Shown piece by piece: positions 33,980 to 43,341 of a stretch of DNA of 64,000 nucleotides (within the stretch, counting starts at the first letter, position 1; each line of letters opens with the position of its first letter). The notes beneath the pieces are model-generated. The model had not been told where the DNA came from and ran no database searches. It saw nothing but the letters and a program-made list of their open reading frames with translations. The position numbers and the translations under genes are program-made. Source of the stretch: Abyssalbus ytuae (lineage in GTDB: Bacteria; Bacteroidota; Bacteroidia; Flavobacteriales; Flavobacteriaceae); NCBI RefSeq assembly GCF_022807975.1, contig NZ_CP094358.1:558001-622000 (forward strand). Reading direction: 5' to 3'.

Positions 33980-35443
33980 TTAATCAGCATTAGGAATACT
34001 TTTTAAAATTTCTACAGTATACTTCCAAAATTTCTGTACTGAAGATATGCTTACTCTTTCATCCGGCGAATGTGCACCTTTAATGGTAGGCCCATAGCTT
34101 ATCATATCCATTTTGGGATAATTCTGGCCTAAAATCCCGCATTCCAAACCTGCATGACAGGCTACTACGTTTGCCTGAGAGTGAAATAGTTCTTCATATT
34201 TGGACACCAAAACTTTAAGGATAGGAGACTCAACATTTGGTGTCCAGCCCGGATAACTCCCTGTAAATTCCACTTCGCAACCTGCCAGTTCAAACGCTGC
34301 TCTTAATGAAGTAGCAAGGTCCATTTTAGCAGATTCTACCGATGACCTGGTAAGGCATTTTATTTCTATTTTACCCTCTTTTATTTTAACCCTTGCAATA
34401 TTATTAGAAGTTTCCACCAATCCTTCCATATCAGCGCTCATAGCATAAACACCATTTTGAGCAGTATACAAAGCTTTGGTTATTCCTTCCTGCACTCCTA
34501 ATTCCATTACCCTGTTTGGCAGTTTGGTTACTTCTGCTGTAATAAAAAGATTGGGTTCGGTTGTTTTTAATTCTTTTTTAATGGTGCTGGCCAGTTGATT
34601 GAACTCAAAAGCAAAAGCATCGTGATGTATATTATCTACAACAATGGTGGCAAAACTTTCGCGGGGAATTGCATTTCTCAATCCTCCCCCGTCGATTGCT
34701 GATATTCTTAATCCGAAATTTTCAAAACCATCAAAAAGTAAACGGTTCATTACTTTATTGGCATTACCAAAACCACGATGAATATCCATACCACTATGTC
34801 CTCCCTGTAAGCCTTTTACAATAATTTTATAAGCGGTAACATTTTCCGGCACCTTTTCTTCATTATACCTCCTGCTGATGTTTACATCTATTCCTCCTGC
34901 ACATCCTATATCTATTTCATCATCCTCTTCGGTATCAAGATTTAAAAGTATTTCTCCTTTTAAAACATTTTCCTTTAAACCAAAAGCTCCGCCCATACCG
35001 GTTTCTTCATCCACAGTAAACAAAGCTTCAATAGCAGGATGTTCTATCTCTTTACTTTCCAAAACAGCCATGATAGTTGCCACGCCTATTCCGTTATCGG
35101 CACCTAATGTAGTTCCTTTTGCCTTAACCCAGTCTCCGTCAATTATCATTTCTATACCCTGGCTGTTAAAGTCAAAAACAGTATCGGCATTTTTTTGGTG
35201 AACCATGTCCAAATGAGATTGTAACACCACTGTCTTCCTGTTTTTCATACCCTTTGTTGCCGGCTTGCGTATAATAACATTGCCTGCCTCATCTTCAATA
35301 GTTTCCAATCCGAGGCTATTGCCGAAATTCACCATAAAAGCAATTACTTTTTCTTCTTTTTTTGATGGCCTCGGGACCGCATTCAGATCAGCAAATTTAT
35401 TCCAGAGTTGTGTAGGTTCCAGTTGTCTTATGTTAGAATTCAT
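33980..35443 (-). CDS. pepD: aminoacyl-histidine dipeptidase (Xaa-His dipeptidase)
   Basis: A 487-residue M20-family metallodipeptidase. The two-metal site is spread over VLQSHLDMVHQKN (His, Asp), LGADNGIGVATIMA (bridging Asp), TVDEETGMGGAFGL (catalytic and metal Glu), CHAGLECGIL and a C-terminal His in KGAHSPDER. The lid/dimerisation domain is inserted in the middle. It hydrolyses Xaa-His and other short dipeptides in the cytoplasm. It is monocistronic and divergent from the DUF3810 gene. Confidence 0.94.
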   Translation of the reverse strand: MNSNIRQLEPTQLWNKFADLNAVPRPSKKEEKVIAFMVNFGNSLGLETIEDEAGNVIIRKPATKGMKNRKTVVLQSHLDMVHQKNADTVFDFNSQGIEMIIDGDWVKAKGTTLGADNGIGVATIMAVLESKEIEHPAIEALFTVDEETGMGGAFGLKENVLKGEILLNLDTEEDDEIDIGCAGGIDVNISRRYNEEKVPENVTAYKIIVKGLQGGHSGMDIHRGFGNANKVMNRLLFDGFENFGLRISAIDGGGLRNAIPRESFATIVVDNIHHDAFAFEFNQLASTIKKELKTTEPNLFITAEVTKLPNRVMELGVQEGITKALYTAQNGVYAMSADMEGLVETSNNIARVKIKEGKIEIKCLTRSSVESAKMDLATSLRAAFELAGCEVEFTGSYPGWTPNVESPILKVLVSKYEELFHSQANVVACHAGLECGILGQNYPKMDMISYGPTIKGAHSPDERVSISSVQKFWKYTVEILKSIPNAD

Positions 35444-35462
35444 ATTGATTTTTGATTTTTTA

Positions 35463-35470
35463 CAAAAGTA
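35463..35470 (-). promoter_or_regulatory. -7 promoter element of pepD
   Basis: Minus-strand TACTTTTG, exact TAnnTTTG, 19 bases before the pepD start. Confidence 0.55.
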
Positions 35471-35502
35471 TAGAAACTAACTTTAAATTCAGGTTAATTA
35501 GT

Positions 35503-35510
35503 TAAATTTG
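35503..35510 (+). promoter_or_regulatory. -7 element directly before the DUF3810 gene
   Basis: TAAATTTG, exact TAnnTTTG, ends only four bases before the ATG at 35515, so transcription should start at or near the start codon. Confidence 0.5.
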
Positions 35511-35514
35511 GCTC

Positions 35515-36582
35515 ATGCCAAACAACATAAAATACGCCTTAGCCTTTTCTGTATTGCCACAAATACTTATAGTAAAATGGTTAGGAAATTATCCTCAATT
35601 TATCGAATCGGTATACAGTAATGTACTCTACCAATTTATATCAAAAGCCTTCAGATACGTATTTGGATGGATACCTTTTTCAGTAGGTGATATATTTTAT
35701 ACAATTGCAGCTGTTTTAATTATCAGGTTTTTGGTAACCGAAGGAAAATTTATTCTTAAAAACCCAAAAGAGTTTTTTTTTAAAATTCTCACTGCAATAT
35801 CAGTATTGTATTTTGTATTTCATCTTTTTTGGGGAATGAATTATTACCGTTTGCCCTTACATGAAAAACTCAATTTATCTGATGAGTACACCACCCCAGA
35901 ATTAATAGATTTTACCGAACGGCTCATTACAAAGACAAACCAAATACATCTACAAATAACTAAAAACGACACTCTCCCGGTAATACTACCTTACAGCAAA
36001 TCCGAAGTGTATAAAAAGGCGCCTAAAGGCTTTGAAAACCTCAGTTTAAAATACCCTGACCTGTCTTATCATCCAAAAAGTATAAAAACATCTTTATACA
36101 GCCTTGTATTAACCTATATGGGATTTAGTGGCTATTTAAACCCTTTTACCAACGAAGGCCAGGTAAACGGGTTAAAAACCGATTTTAAATATCCTTTTGT
36201 TACATGTCATGAAATTTCCCATCAAATTGGCTATTCTGCTGAAAATGAAGCCAATTTTCTTGGTTTTTTAGGAGCTATCAATAATGATGATATTTATTTT
36301 AAATATGCAGCCTATGCTTATGTTTTAAGATATTGCCTGTCTGAAATTTATATTACAGATGAAAAAAAATATGAAGAAATGAATGACAGGCTCAATAAAG
36401 GCATCATTAAAAACTACATAGAATCTAATAAATTCTGGGCAAAATACAATACCGGCCTCAAACCCGCATTTAAAAATACATTTAATGCTTTTTTAAAGGC
36501 GAATAATCAAACACAGGGCATAAAAAGTTATAGTTATGTAGTTACTCTTCTGGTAAATTACTATAAAAACTCTGAACTATAG
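35515..36582 (+). CDS. DUF3810 membrane metallopeptidase-like protein
   Basis: A 355-residue protein of the DUF3810 family. Two or three N-terminal membrane helices (about 5-120), then a soluble part with the zinc-type motif HEISH in FVTCHEISHQIGYSAENEANFLGFLGA, which looks like a HExxH...E metallopeptidase site. Substrate and role are not established. The start ATG has no leader (see promoter entry); no later ATG would fit the first helix. Confidence 0.85.
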   Translation: MPNNIKYALAFSVLPQILIVKWLGNYPQFIESVYSNVLYQFISKAFRYVFGWIPFSVGDIFYTIAAVLIIRFLVTEGKFILKNPKEFFFKILTAISVLYFVFHLFWGMNYYRLPLHEKLNLSDEYTTPELIDFTERLITKTNQIHLQITKNDTLPVILPYSKSEVYKKAPKGFENLSLKYPDLSYHPKSIKTSLYSLVLTYMGFSGYLNPFTNEGQVNGLKTDFKYPFVTCHEISHQIGYSAENEANFLGFLGAINNDDIYFKYAAYAYVLRYCLSEIYITDEKKYEEMNDRLNKGIIKNYIESNKFWAKYNTGLKPAFKNTFNAFLKANNQTQGIKSYSYVVTLLVNYYKNSEL

Positions 36583-36664
36583 GTGTTAAAAAAACCTTAA
36601 TATCCAAAGTTTTTACATGTCATAACCTATTTTTATAAAAGCTAATTCAACTCAAAACAATTTT

Positions 36665-39600
36665 ATGAAAAAATCATTACTTGCTCTGGCAATGTTCTGG
36701 TTTACCTCAATTATTTCTTCCCAGGAATATTTTCCGGGAAATTCGGGGGTTAATAACCAAAACGATAATTACACTGCCTTCACAAACGCTAAAATTTATG
36801 TGACACCCACCCGGGTTATTGAAAATGGAACTTTATTAATCAAAAATGATAAAGTAATTGCTACCGGCCAATCCGTCAACATCCCTCAAAATTCACTGGT
36901 TGTTGATTTAAAAGGAAAATATATTTATCCTTCCTTTATTGATATTTATTCTGATTTTGGTATAAAAGAACCCCAACGTAACCGGCAACGAAATTCACCT
37001 CAGTATGATGCAGGCCGTTCCGGGTATTACTGGAACGACCATATTATGCCCGAAAACAATGCAGTAGAGAAATTTGAGTATGATAAAAAAAAGGCAAAAG
37101 AACTTATTGAAGCAGGATTTGGTACAGTTAACACTCATTATCAAAACGGAATTATACGGGGCACAGGAGTATTGGTCACTTTAAACAAAGAAGCCGGTAA
37201 CAGTGCAAGGATTATTGACCAAAATGCCGCTCAGCATTTATCGTTTAAAAAGAGTGTAACTTCAAATCAAAAGTATCCTACTTCCCTTATGGGGGCCATT
37301 GCACTTATCAAACAATTTTACTACGACAGTAAATGGTATGAAAAAGGAAATGCCGATACAAAGGACCTTTCCATTGAAGCCTGGTTAAAAAACAAATCAC
37401 TGCCCCAAATATTTGAAGCCGATGACAAACTAAATGATTTAAGAGCAGCCAAAATAGCCAAAGAATTCAACATCGATTATATAATTAAGGGAGGAGGAAA
37501 TGAATTTGAACGTATAAATGAAATTGCAGCTACAAATTTAAAGTTTATAATTCCCGTAGCTTTTCCGGAAGCATATGATGTAACTGATCCTTACGCAGCT
37601 TCAAAACTGTCACTGGCCGATATGAAAATGTGGAACCAGGCTCCCTCTAATTTAAAATCTTTAACTGATAACGGCGTTACTTTTGCCCTGACACTCGACG
37701 GGCTTAAAAAAACCTCCGATTTTAAAAGCAACCTTTTAAAAGCAATTCAATATGGGTTTGATAAAACTAAAGCCCTGGAAGCTCTCACTACCATTCCTGC
37801 TTCATTATTAAACAAAAGCAATATCATTGGCTCCCTGAAAGAAGGTAGTTATGCCAATTTCTTAATCACATCAGGTGACCTTTTTGATAAAGAAACAACC
37901 TTGTACGAAAACTGGATACAGGGAAGCAAGCATGTGGTAAAAGACATGAATATAATTGACATAGCAGGAAATTATGAGCTCACTGTAGGATCTCAAAAAT
38001 ATGAACTCGGCATTCAAGGAGAAGCTGACAAACCTAAATCGGAAATTAAATTAGATACGGTTAAAATTGATTCCAAAATAACTTATAAAAACAATTGGCT
38101 TAATATTTTTTACAAGCCCCGTTCAAAAGAAAAAGAATTTGTACGACTCACCGCCCTGGTAAATTCCGGAGAAAACATTTCCGGAAAAGGAATCCTTGAT
38201 AACGGAAATGAAATTTCATGGAAAGCCATTAAAAAAACCAGAGAAAAAGATAAAGAAACTACCACAGAGGAAAAAAAAGAAGAAATGCCTGAAATTTTCC
38301 CTGTTACCTATCCTAATAAAGCTTACGGTACCATTTCATTGCCACAACAACAAAACGTATTATTTAAAAATGCTACGGTTTGGACCAGCGAAAAAGAAGG
38401 TGTACTTAATAATACCGACGTACTTGTTAAAAATGGCAAAATTGCCGGTATAGGAAAAAATCTTCCCAAAGCTGATAATATAGTTATTGATGCAACCGGA
38501 AAACATTTAACAGCCGGAATAATTGACGAACATTCACATATTGCAACTGCAGCGGTAAACGAAGCCGGGCACAACTCTTCTGCCGAAGTCACTATAGAAG
38601 ATGTAATAGATTCTGAAGATTCGGATATTTACCGTAACCTCTCCGGAGGTGTTACTACTATCCAGATTCTCCATGGTTCAGCTAATCCTATAGGCGGAAG
38701 GTCGGCCATAATAAAATTAAAGTGGGGAGAAGATCCGGAAGACCTGTTATTTAAAGGAGCACCCAAATTCATAAAATTCGCCTTGGGCGAAAATGTAAAA
38801 CAATCTAACTGGGGCGATGATGAAAGGGTTCGCTTTCCTCAAACAAGAATGGGGGTAGAACAGGTTTACGTGGATTATTTTCAACGTGCAAAAGAGTATG
38901 ATGCCAAATGGAAAACATATAACAAACTATCATCCAGGGAAAAAGCTAAAAATACCGCACCCCGTTACGATATAGAAATGGAAGTATTGGCTGAAATTAT
39001 CAACAGCGAACGTTTTATTACCTGCCATTCCTATGTGCAAAGTGAAATAAACATGCTTATGAAAGTCGCAGAAAAATTCGGATTCAATGTCAATACCTTC
39101 ACACACATACTTGAAGGATATAAAGTAGCCGATAAAATGAAAGAACACGGTGTGGGCGGCTCTACTTTTTCCGATTGGTGGGCATACAAATATGAAGTAA
39201 ACGACGCCATACCATACAATGCAGCCATTATGCATAATGTGGGAGTTACGGTAGCGATAAATTCCGATGATGCCGAAATGTCAAGAAGGCTCAACCAGGA
39301 AGCTGCCAAAACCATAAAATACGGAGGAGTATCTGAAGAAGAAGCATGGAAATTCGTAACTATCAACCCGGCAAAATTACTTCATATAGACCACAAAACA
39401 GGAAGTATAAAAGAAGGAAAAGATGCCGATCTGGTTTTGTGGAGCGACCATCCTTTGTCAATATACGCTATTGCAGAAAAAACAATGATAGAAGGGGCAT
39501 TCTACTACGATTATGAGCAAATGAAAAAAACGGAGACTCAAATACAGAATGAAAAAAACAGGCTCATTAACATGATGATAGAAAGCAAAAATAAAGGTAT

Positions 39601-39673
39601 GGGCACACAAGAGCCCAAAAAGAAAGATAAGAAACATTTTCATTGCAATTCACTAGACTACCAAAAACTATAA
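36665..39673 (+). CDS. exported double-domain amidohydrolase
   Basis: A 1002-residue exported protein (signal peptide 1-19, ending ISSQ) with two amidohydrolase/imidazolonepropionase-like domains in tandem. The N-terminal one (about 35-430) lacks the metal HxH (the site reads YPSFIDIYSDFG). The C-terminal one (about 560-985) is intact: HSH at 623-625 in IIDEHSHIATA, His in CHSYVQSE, His in NTFTHILEG and Asp in NSDDAEMSR. Between them lies a charged linker rich in K and E. Probably a periplasmic cyclic amidase or dipeptidase of unknown substrate, cotranscribed with the next gene two bases downstream. Confidence 0.88.
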   Translation: MKKSLLALAMFWFTSIISSQEYFPGNSGVNNQNDNYTAFTNAKIYVTPTRVIENGTLLIKNDKVIATGQSVNIPQNSLVVDLKGKYIYPSFIDIYSDFGIKEPQRNRQRNSPQYDAGRSGYYWNDHIMPENNAVEKFEYDKKKAKELIEAGFGTVNTHYQNGIIRGTGVLVTLNKEAGNSARIIDQNAAQHLSFKKSVTSNQKYPTSLMGAIALIKQFYYDSKWYEKGNADTKDLSIEAWLKNKSLPQIFEADDKLNDLRAAKIAKEFNIDYIIKGGGNEFERINEIAATNLKFIIPVAFPEAYDVTDPYAASKLSLADMKMWNQAPSNLKSLTDNGVTFALTLDGLKKTSDFKSNLLKAIQYGFDKTKALEALTTIPASLLNKSNIIGSLKEGSYANFLITSGDLFDKETTLYENWIQGSKHVVKDMNIIDIAGNYELTVGSQKYELGIQGEADKPKSEIKLDTVKIDSKITYKNNWLNIFYKPRSKEKEFVRLTALVNSGENISGKGILDNGNEISWKAIKKTREKDKETTTEEKKEEMPEIFPVTYPNKAYGTISLPQQQNVLFKNATVWTSEKEGVLNNTDVLVKNGKIAGIGKNLPKADNIVIDATGKHLTAGIIDEHSHIATAAVNEAGHNSSAEVTIEDVIDSEDSDIYRNLSGGVTTIQILHGSANPIGGRSAIIKLKWGEDPEDLLFKGAPKFIKFALGENVKQSNWGDDERVRFPQTRMGVEQVYVDYFQRAKEYDAKWKTYNKLSSREKAKNTAPRYDIEMEVLAEIINSERFITCHSYVQSEINMLMKVAEKFGFNVNTFTHILEGYKVADKMKEHGVGGSTFSDWWAYKYEVNDAIPYNAAIMHNVGVTVAINSDDAEMSRRLNQEAAKTIKYGGVSEEEAWKFVTINPAKLLHIDHKTGSIKEGKDADLVLWSDHPLSIYAIAEKTMIEGAFYYDYEQMKKTETQIQNEKNRLINMMIESKNKGMGTQEPKKKDKKHFHCNSLDYQKL

Positions 39674-39675
39674 TT

Positions 39676-40980
39676 ATGAATAAACTCACTACATATATTT
39701 CAGTCCTCTGCACAATGGTAAGCATCTGCTTACCGGCACAACAAACTCCCGCTCCCGTGCAGCCCGGATCCATATTAATAACAGGCGCTACTGCACATAT
39801 AGGAAACGGAGAAGTTATAGAAAATTCTGCCATAGGCTTTGAAAACGGAAAAATTACTTTTGTCGGAAAAGCTTCCGATACCGGCACAACTAACTTTTCT
39901 AAAACCATTAACGCCACTGGTAAACATGTCTATCCCGGTTTTATTGCACTGAATACTTCCTTGGGTATTGGCGAAATAGATGCTGTCAGGGCAAGTGATG
40001 ACGACTCCGAAATCGGGGGGATAATACCCCATGTAAGAACCCTTATTGCATACAATGCCGAATCAAAAATAGTGGAGACCATGAGGCCTAACGGGGTTCT
40101 TATGGGGCAAATAGTTCCGCGGGGTAATTTAATATCCGGAACCTCCTCGGTAGTTCAGTTTGATGCATGGAACTGGGAAGATGCCGTGGTAAAACCCGAT
40201 GACGCCATCCACATGAACTGGCCCGATAGTTACAAAAGAGGACGATGGTGGCTTGGGGAGGACCCTGCATTAAAACCAAATAAAGAATATTCCGGTCAGG
40301 TGGATAAGTTAACATCCTTTATGCAACAGGCAAAAATTTATAATGTGGATGCAGCAGAAGTAAAAAACCTGGCATTCGAAGCCGTAAAAGGCCTTTTTGA
40401 CGGTTCCAAAAAACTTTTTATAAATGCAAAATATGCCAAAGAAATAACCGATGCTGTTAATTTTGCCAATAATGCCGGAATAAAAAATGTAGTACTCGTA
40501 AATGCAAATGAAGCATATAAAGTAACAGGTTTACTCCTGGATAAAAACATTCCTGTAGTTATTGAAAGGCCCCACAGCCTGCCGGACAATGAAGATGAAG
40601 ATGTAAAAATGTCTTTTAAACTGGCCAAAATGCTTGCTGACAAAGGAATTATGGTAAGTTTAAGCAACCAGGGCGATATGGAAAGGATGAGCACAAGAAA
40701 TCTACCTTTTTATGCAGGTACCTGTGCAGCATACGGACTTGAGAAAGAAAAAGCGGTGCAACTAATAACCGCCAACGCAGCCAAAATTTTAGGTATTGAT
40801 GACATTGCCGGAACGCTTGAAAATGGTAAAGATGCCACTTTATTTATTTCGCAGGGCGACGCCCTGGACATGAGAACCAACATACTTTCCCATGCATTTA
40901 TAAAGGGGCGTGAAGTAAGCCTGGATACTCATCAAACGCAATTATGGCATCGGTATTCAAATAAATATAAAAATCAATAA
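39676..40980 (+). CDS. exported amidohydrolase-like protein lacking the metal HxH
   Basis: A 434-residue exported protein (signal peptide to about residue 21, ending CLPAQQ) with an amidohydrolase fold: N-terminal strand part ILITGATAHIGNGEVIENSAIGFENGKITFVG, and C-terminal VQLITANAAKILGIDDIAGTLENGKDATLFI. The HxH site is replaced by FIALNTSLG, so metal catalysis is doubtful. It starts at the ATG 39676, two bases after the upstream amidohydrolase; the upstream TTG at 39643 is not needed. The pair may form a complex with one active subunit. Confidence 0.88.
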   Translation: MNKLTTYISVLCTMVSICLPAQQTPAPVQPGSILITGATAHIGNGEVIENSAIGFENGKITFVGKASDTGTTNFSKTINATGKHVYPGFIALNTSLGIGEIDAVRASDDDSEIGGIIPHVRTLIAYNAESKIVETMRPNGVLMGQIVPRGNLISGTSSVVQFDAWNWEDAVVKPDDAIHMNWPDSYKRGRWWLGEDPALKPNKEYSGQVDKLTSFMQQAKIYNVDAAEVKNLAFEAVKGLFDGSKKLFINAKYAKEITDAVNFANNAGIKNVVLVNANEAYKVTGLLLDKNIPVVIERPHSLPDNEDEDVKMSFKLAKMLADKGIMVSLSNQGDMERMSTRNLPFYAGTCAAYGLEKEKAVQLITANAAKILGIDDIAGTLENGKDATLFISQGDALDMRTNILSHAFIKGREVSLDTHQTQLWHRYSNKYKNQ

Positions 40981-41014
40981 GCTTTATAGTATAGGTTCAT
41001 AGATTAATTCACTT

Positions 41015-41053
41015 AAAAGGGAATGTATTTGAAGTAAATACATTCCCTTTTTC
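41015..41053 (+). terminator. terminator of the amidohydrolase pair
   Basis: Perfect 16-base stem starting AAAAGGGAATGTATTT with loop GAAGT, ending in a T run. Confidence 0.92.
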
Positions 41054-41532
41054 AATTTAAATAAACACCGGGGTAATCTGACAAATAATTATTCCTGATG
41101 ACTAAAAACCCTTTTTCTTCAACATACTCTTAAACCTCATAAAACTTCCGGAAGGAAAAAAATATAAATAGCCTGGTTCATTAAAAACAATTGTCACTCA
41201 CCAGGCAAACAAAGTATATTTCTTAACTAACATAAATATTTAAAAATAGACCATCGCTTATTTAAAATTTATATACATCACTTTAAAAAACTAATTTTCA
41301 TTTATAAAACACATAATATAAAACATAAAACAAGCGCAATCATTAACAAAAAAACTATTAGTATTTATAAAATAACCTTTGGATATTTTAAAATTAATAC
41401 GCTTACTAACAAAACGAGTATTGGTTGATATCAAACAACCATTAACTTATTCCATACACTTATTACTTCTCATCATCAAATTCCACCTTTTGTATTTACC
41501 TTCGTCTCCATTAACTTATTAAAACATTAACT
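41054..41532. other. 480-base non-coding AT-rich stretch
   Basis: No gene is visible in any frame. It includes the hairpin GCCTGGT (41171-41177) with ACCAGGC (41200-41206), whose minus-strand side runs into T-rich sequence, and TTGATATCAA (41425 region), a small palindrome. TACCTTCG near 41495 is a weak -7 candidate for the following gene. Confidence 0.4.
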
Positions 41533-42273
41533 ATGGAAAAATACACAAAGGATCAAATCTTAGAGGATACTAAATCCTTAACTATGGAAAAAATCAAGAA
41601 ATACAAATATGTAGGCATTGATGAAAAGCAAAAAGGAAAAATAGACAAGCAAATAGAAAAAACGGTAAAAAAGTGTGAGAATAAGTTAAAAAAAGAAAAA
41701 ATCAAGGCAGAGGATATCAATGATTATGTTGAATACTTTTTTAATGAAATTAGATATGATCTCTTATTAAAGAGTGGAATTTTAGTTTTAGATATATTTA
41801 ATGAAAATGAAATTATTAAAATAAGTAATGAAATCAATAAAGAAATAAAAAAAAGAAGAAAAAATTTCAAAGGCAGTTATAAAGATTCTGAGACTCTTCA
41901 ACTTGCACAAAAACTAGTGGAAGAAGATAGGTATAAAGAACTTCGAGAAGAACGCAAATTAAGTATGAATTCGAATGGAACGTGTATTTATGAATTAAGT
42001 TATGATAATATCCTTCACAATTCAAGTGAAGTGAACGTTCCCTCACAAAAAACAACTAAAGGATCGCCTTCAGCTAGTACCAACTCTTCATCAACAAGTA
42101 AAGTTTCCCGGTCTCCTATGAAGGCTTTAAAAGCTTTTATCTCCCCCCGAAATCAATCTGCAAAAAAAACAATAGCAGGTGACCCTACTGTAGAAACAGC
42201 AAAAACAGCAAGCTCAAGGGCAAGCACAGACTTAAAGAGAACAAAAAAGCCTTCTTTTATGTGGCGACGATAA
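41533..42273 (+). CDS. hypothetical Lys-rich protein with Ser/Thr-rich basic tail
   Basis: Not recognised. 246 residues without signal peptide. Residues about 1-165 are highly charged and helical (runs of K, E, I, D). Residues about 168-246 are a disordered low-complexity tail rich in S, T, A and basic residues (GSPSASTNSSSTSKVSRSP; FISPRNQSAKKT; SRASTDLKRTKKPSFMWRR). The first 17 codons are bounded by a duplicated context TTAACTATGGAAAAA at the start (41527-41541) and at 41578-41592, giving a second in-frame ATG at 41584. It is isolated between a long empty stretch and a terminator and is more AT-rich than its neighbours, suggesting acquisition. No function proposed. Confidence 0.7.
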   Translation: MEKYTKDQILEDTKSLTMEKIKKYKYVGIDEKQKGKIDKQIEKTVKKCENKLKKEKIKAEDINDYVEYFFNEIRYDLLLKSGILVLDIFNENEIIKISNEINKEIKKRRKNFKGSYKDSETLQLAQKLVEEDRYKELREERKLSMNSNGTCIYELSYDNILHNSSEVNVPSQKTTKGSPSASTNSSSTSKVSRSPMKALKAFISPRNQSAKKTIAGDPTVETAKTASSRASTDLKRTKKPSFMWRR

Positions 42274-42373
42274 AATATAGTGGTATACAGCTTTAAGGCC
42301 GCTATATAAAAACATATCCCTTTTTGGGTAATTAGGAGGATTGCAAATTATGACTATCCTGTTCTCAAAAATT

Positions 42374-42411
42374 CCCTGCTTAAAGTATCCCCACTTTGAG
42401 CAGGGTTTTTT
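42374..42411 (+). terminator. strong terminator after the hypothetical gene
   Basis: CCCTGCTTAAAGT pairs with ACTTTGAGCAGGG around a short loop and is followed by six T. Confidence 0.92.
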
Positions 42412-42476
42412 ACAATTCCGGGGCTTATATAATGAAAAAGAAAGAACCTGCCCACAGAATAAACAGTTAAAAACAA

Positions 42477-42484
42477 TACTTTTG
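42477..42484 (+). promoter_or_regulatory. -7 promoter element of the TrmH gene
   Basis: TACTTTTG, exact TAnnTTTG, 17 bases before the TTG start at 42502. Confidence 0.55.
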
Positions 42485-42501
42485 TCCTAAAATATTTTAG
42501 G

Positions 42502-43299
42502 TTGAAAACTATTACCAGCATTCAAAATCCCCTTGTTAAACAAATTACGGGATTAAAAGAAAAATCAAGAGAAAGAAAAAAAAGCGGGTTTTTTGTACTG
42601 GAAGGAGAAAGGGAATTACACCTCGCTTTAAAAGGAAAATACATGGTAGAAACCGTCTTGTTCTGCGATGATATATTTCCGGAAGAAAAAATTCCGTCTC
42701 TTTCTGTCTCATCTGGTACCCGGTTTATAAAAATATCAAAAGAAATTTATCAAAAAATTGCTTACCGGGAAACTACTGAAGGTATTCTGGCAATAACAAA
42801 AAGTAAAGATCATTCCCTGGAAAATTTAAAAATACAGAACAAAAACCCTTTAATTTTAGTCGCCGAAGCTCCTGAAAAACCGGGTAATATAGGAGCTTTG
42901 TTACGCACTGCCGATGCAGCCAACCTCGATGCCGTAATAATTGCCAATCCTAAAACCGATCTTTACAATCCCAATATCATACGGTCCAGCGTAGGATGTA
43001 TCTTTACAAATAATATAGCTGTAGGCTCTACAACGGAAATAATTGAATTTTTAAAAATAAACCAAATACATATAAACTGTGCTGCTTTAACTGCATCGGT
43101 ACATTATCATACTGTAGATTTTACCAAACCCGCTGCCATAGTGGTGGGAACAGAGGCTACAGGATTGAGTGATGAATGGCTTGATAACTCTTCTCAAAAC
43201 ATAATAATACCCATGCAGGGTGAAATTGATTCAATGAATGTTTCTGTTTCGGCAGCAATTATTATTTTTGAAGCCAAAAGACAACGTAATTTTCATTAA
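42502..43299 (+). CDS. TrmH-family RNA methyltransferase (SpoU type)
   Basis: A 265-residue 2'-O-ribose methyltransferase of tRNA or rRNA. N-terminal substrate-binding domain (SIQNPLVKQITGLKEKSRERKKSGFFVLEGERE), then the knotted SPOUT domain: EAPEKPGNIGALLRTADAANLDAVI (motif 1), VVGTEATGLSDEWL (motif 2) and IPMQGEIDSMNVSVSAAIIIFEAKRQR (motif 3, knot). The start is TTG at 42502; no ATG is available and the TTG product begins exactly where homologues do. Target nucleotide unknown. Confidence 0.92.
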   Translation: MKTITSIQNPLVKQITGLKEKSRERKKSGFFVLEGERELHLALKGKYMVETVLFCDDIFPEEKIPSLSVSSGTRFIKISKEIYQKIAYRETTEGILAITKSKDHSLENLKIQNKNPLILVAEAPEKPGNIGALLRTADAANLDAVIIANPKTDLYNPNIIRSSVGCIFTNNIAVGSTTEIIEFLKINQIHINCAALTASVHYHTVDFTKPAAIVVGTEATGLSDEWLDNSSQNIIIPMQGEIDSMNVSVSAAIIIFEAKRQRNFH

Positions 43300-43341
43300 A
43301 CAATCATTTACCTGAATAGTATAACCTAATTGCTGTTAACA

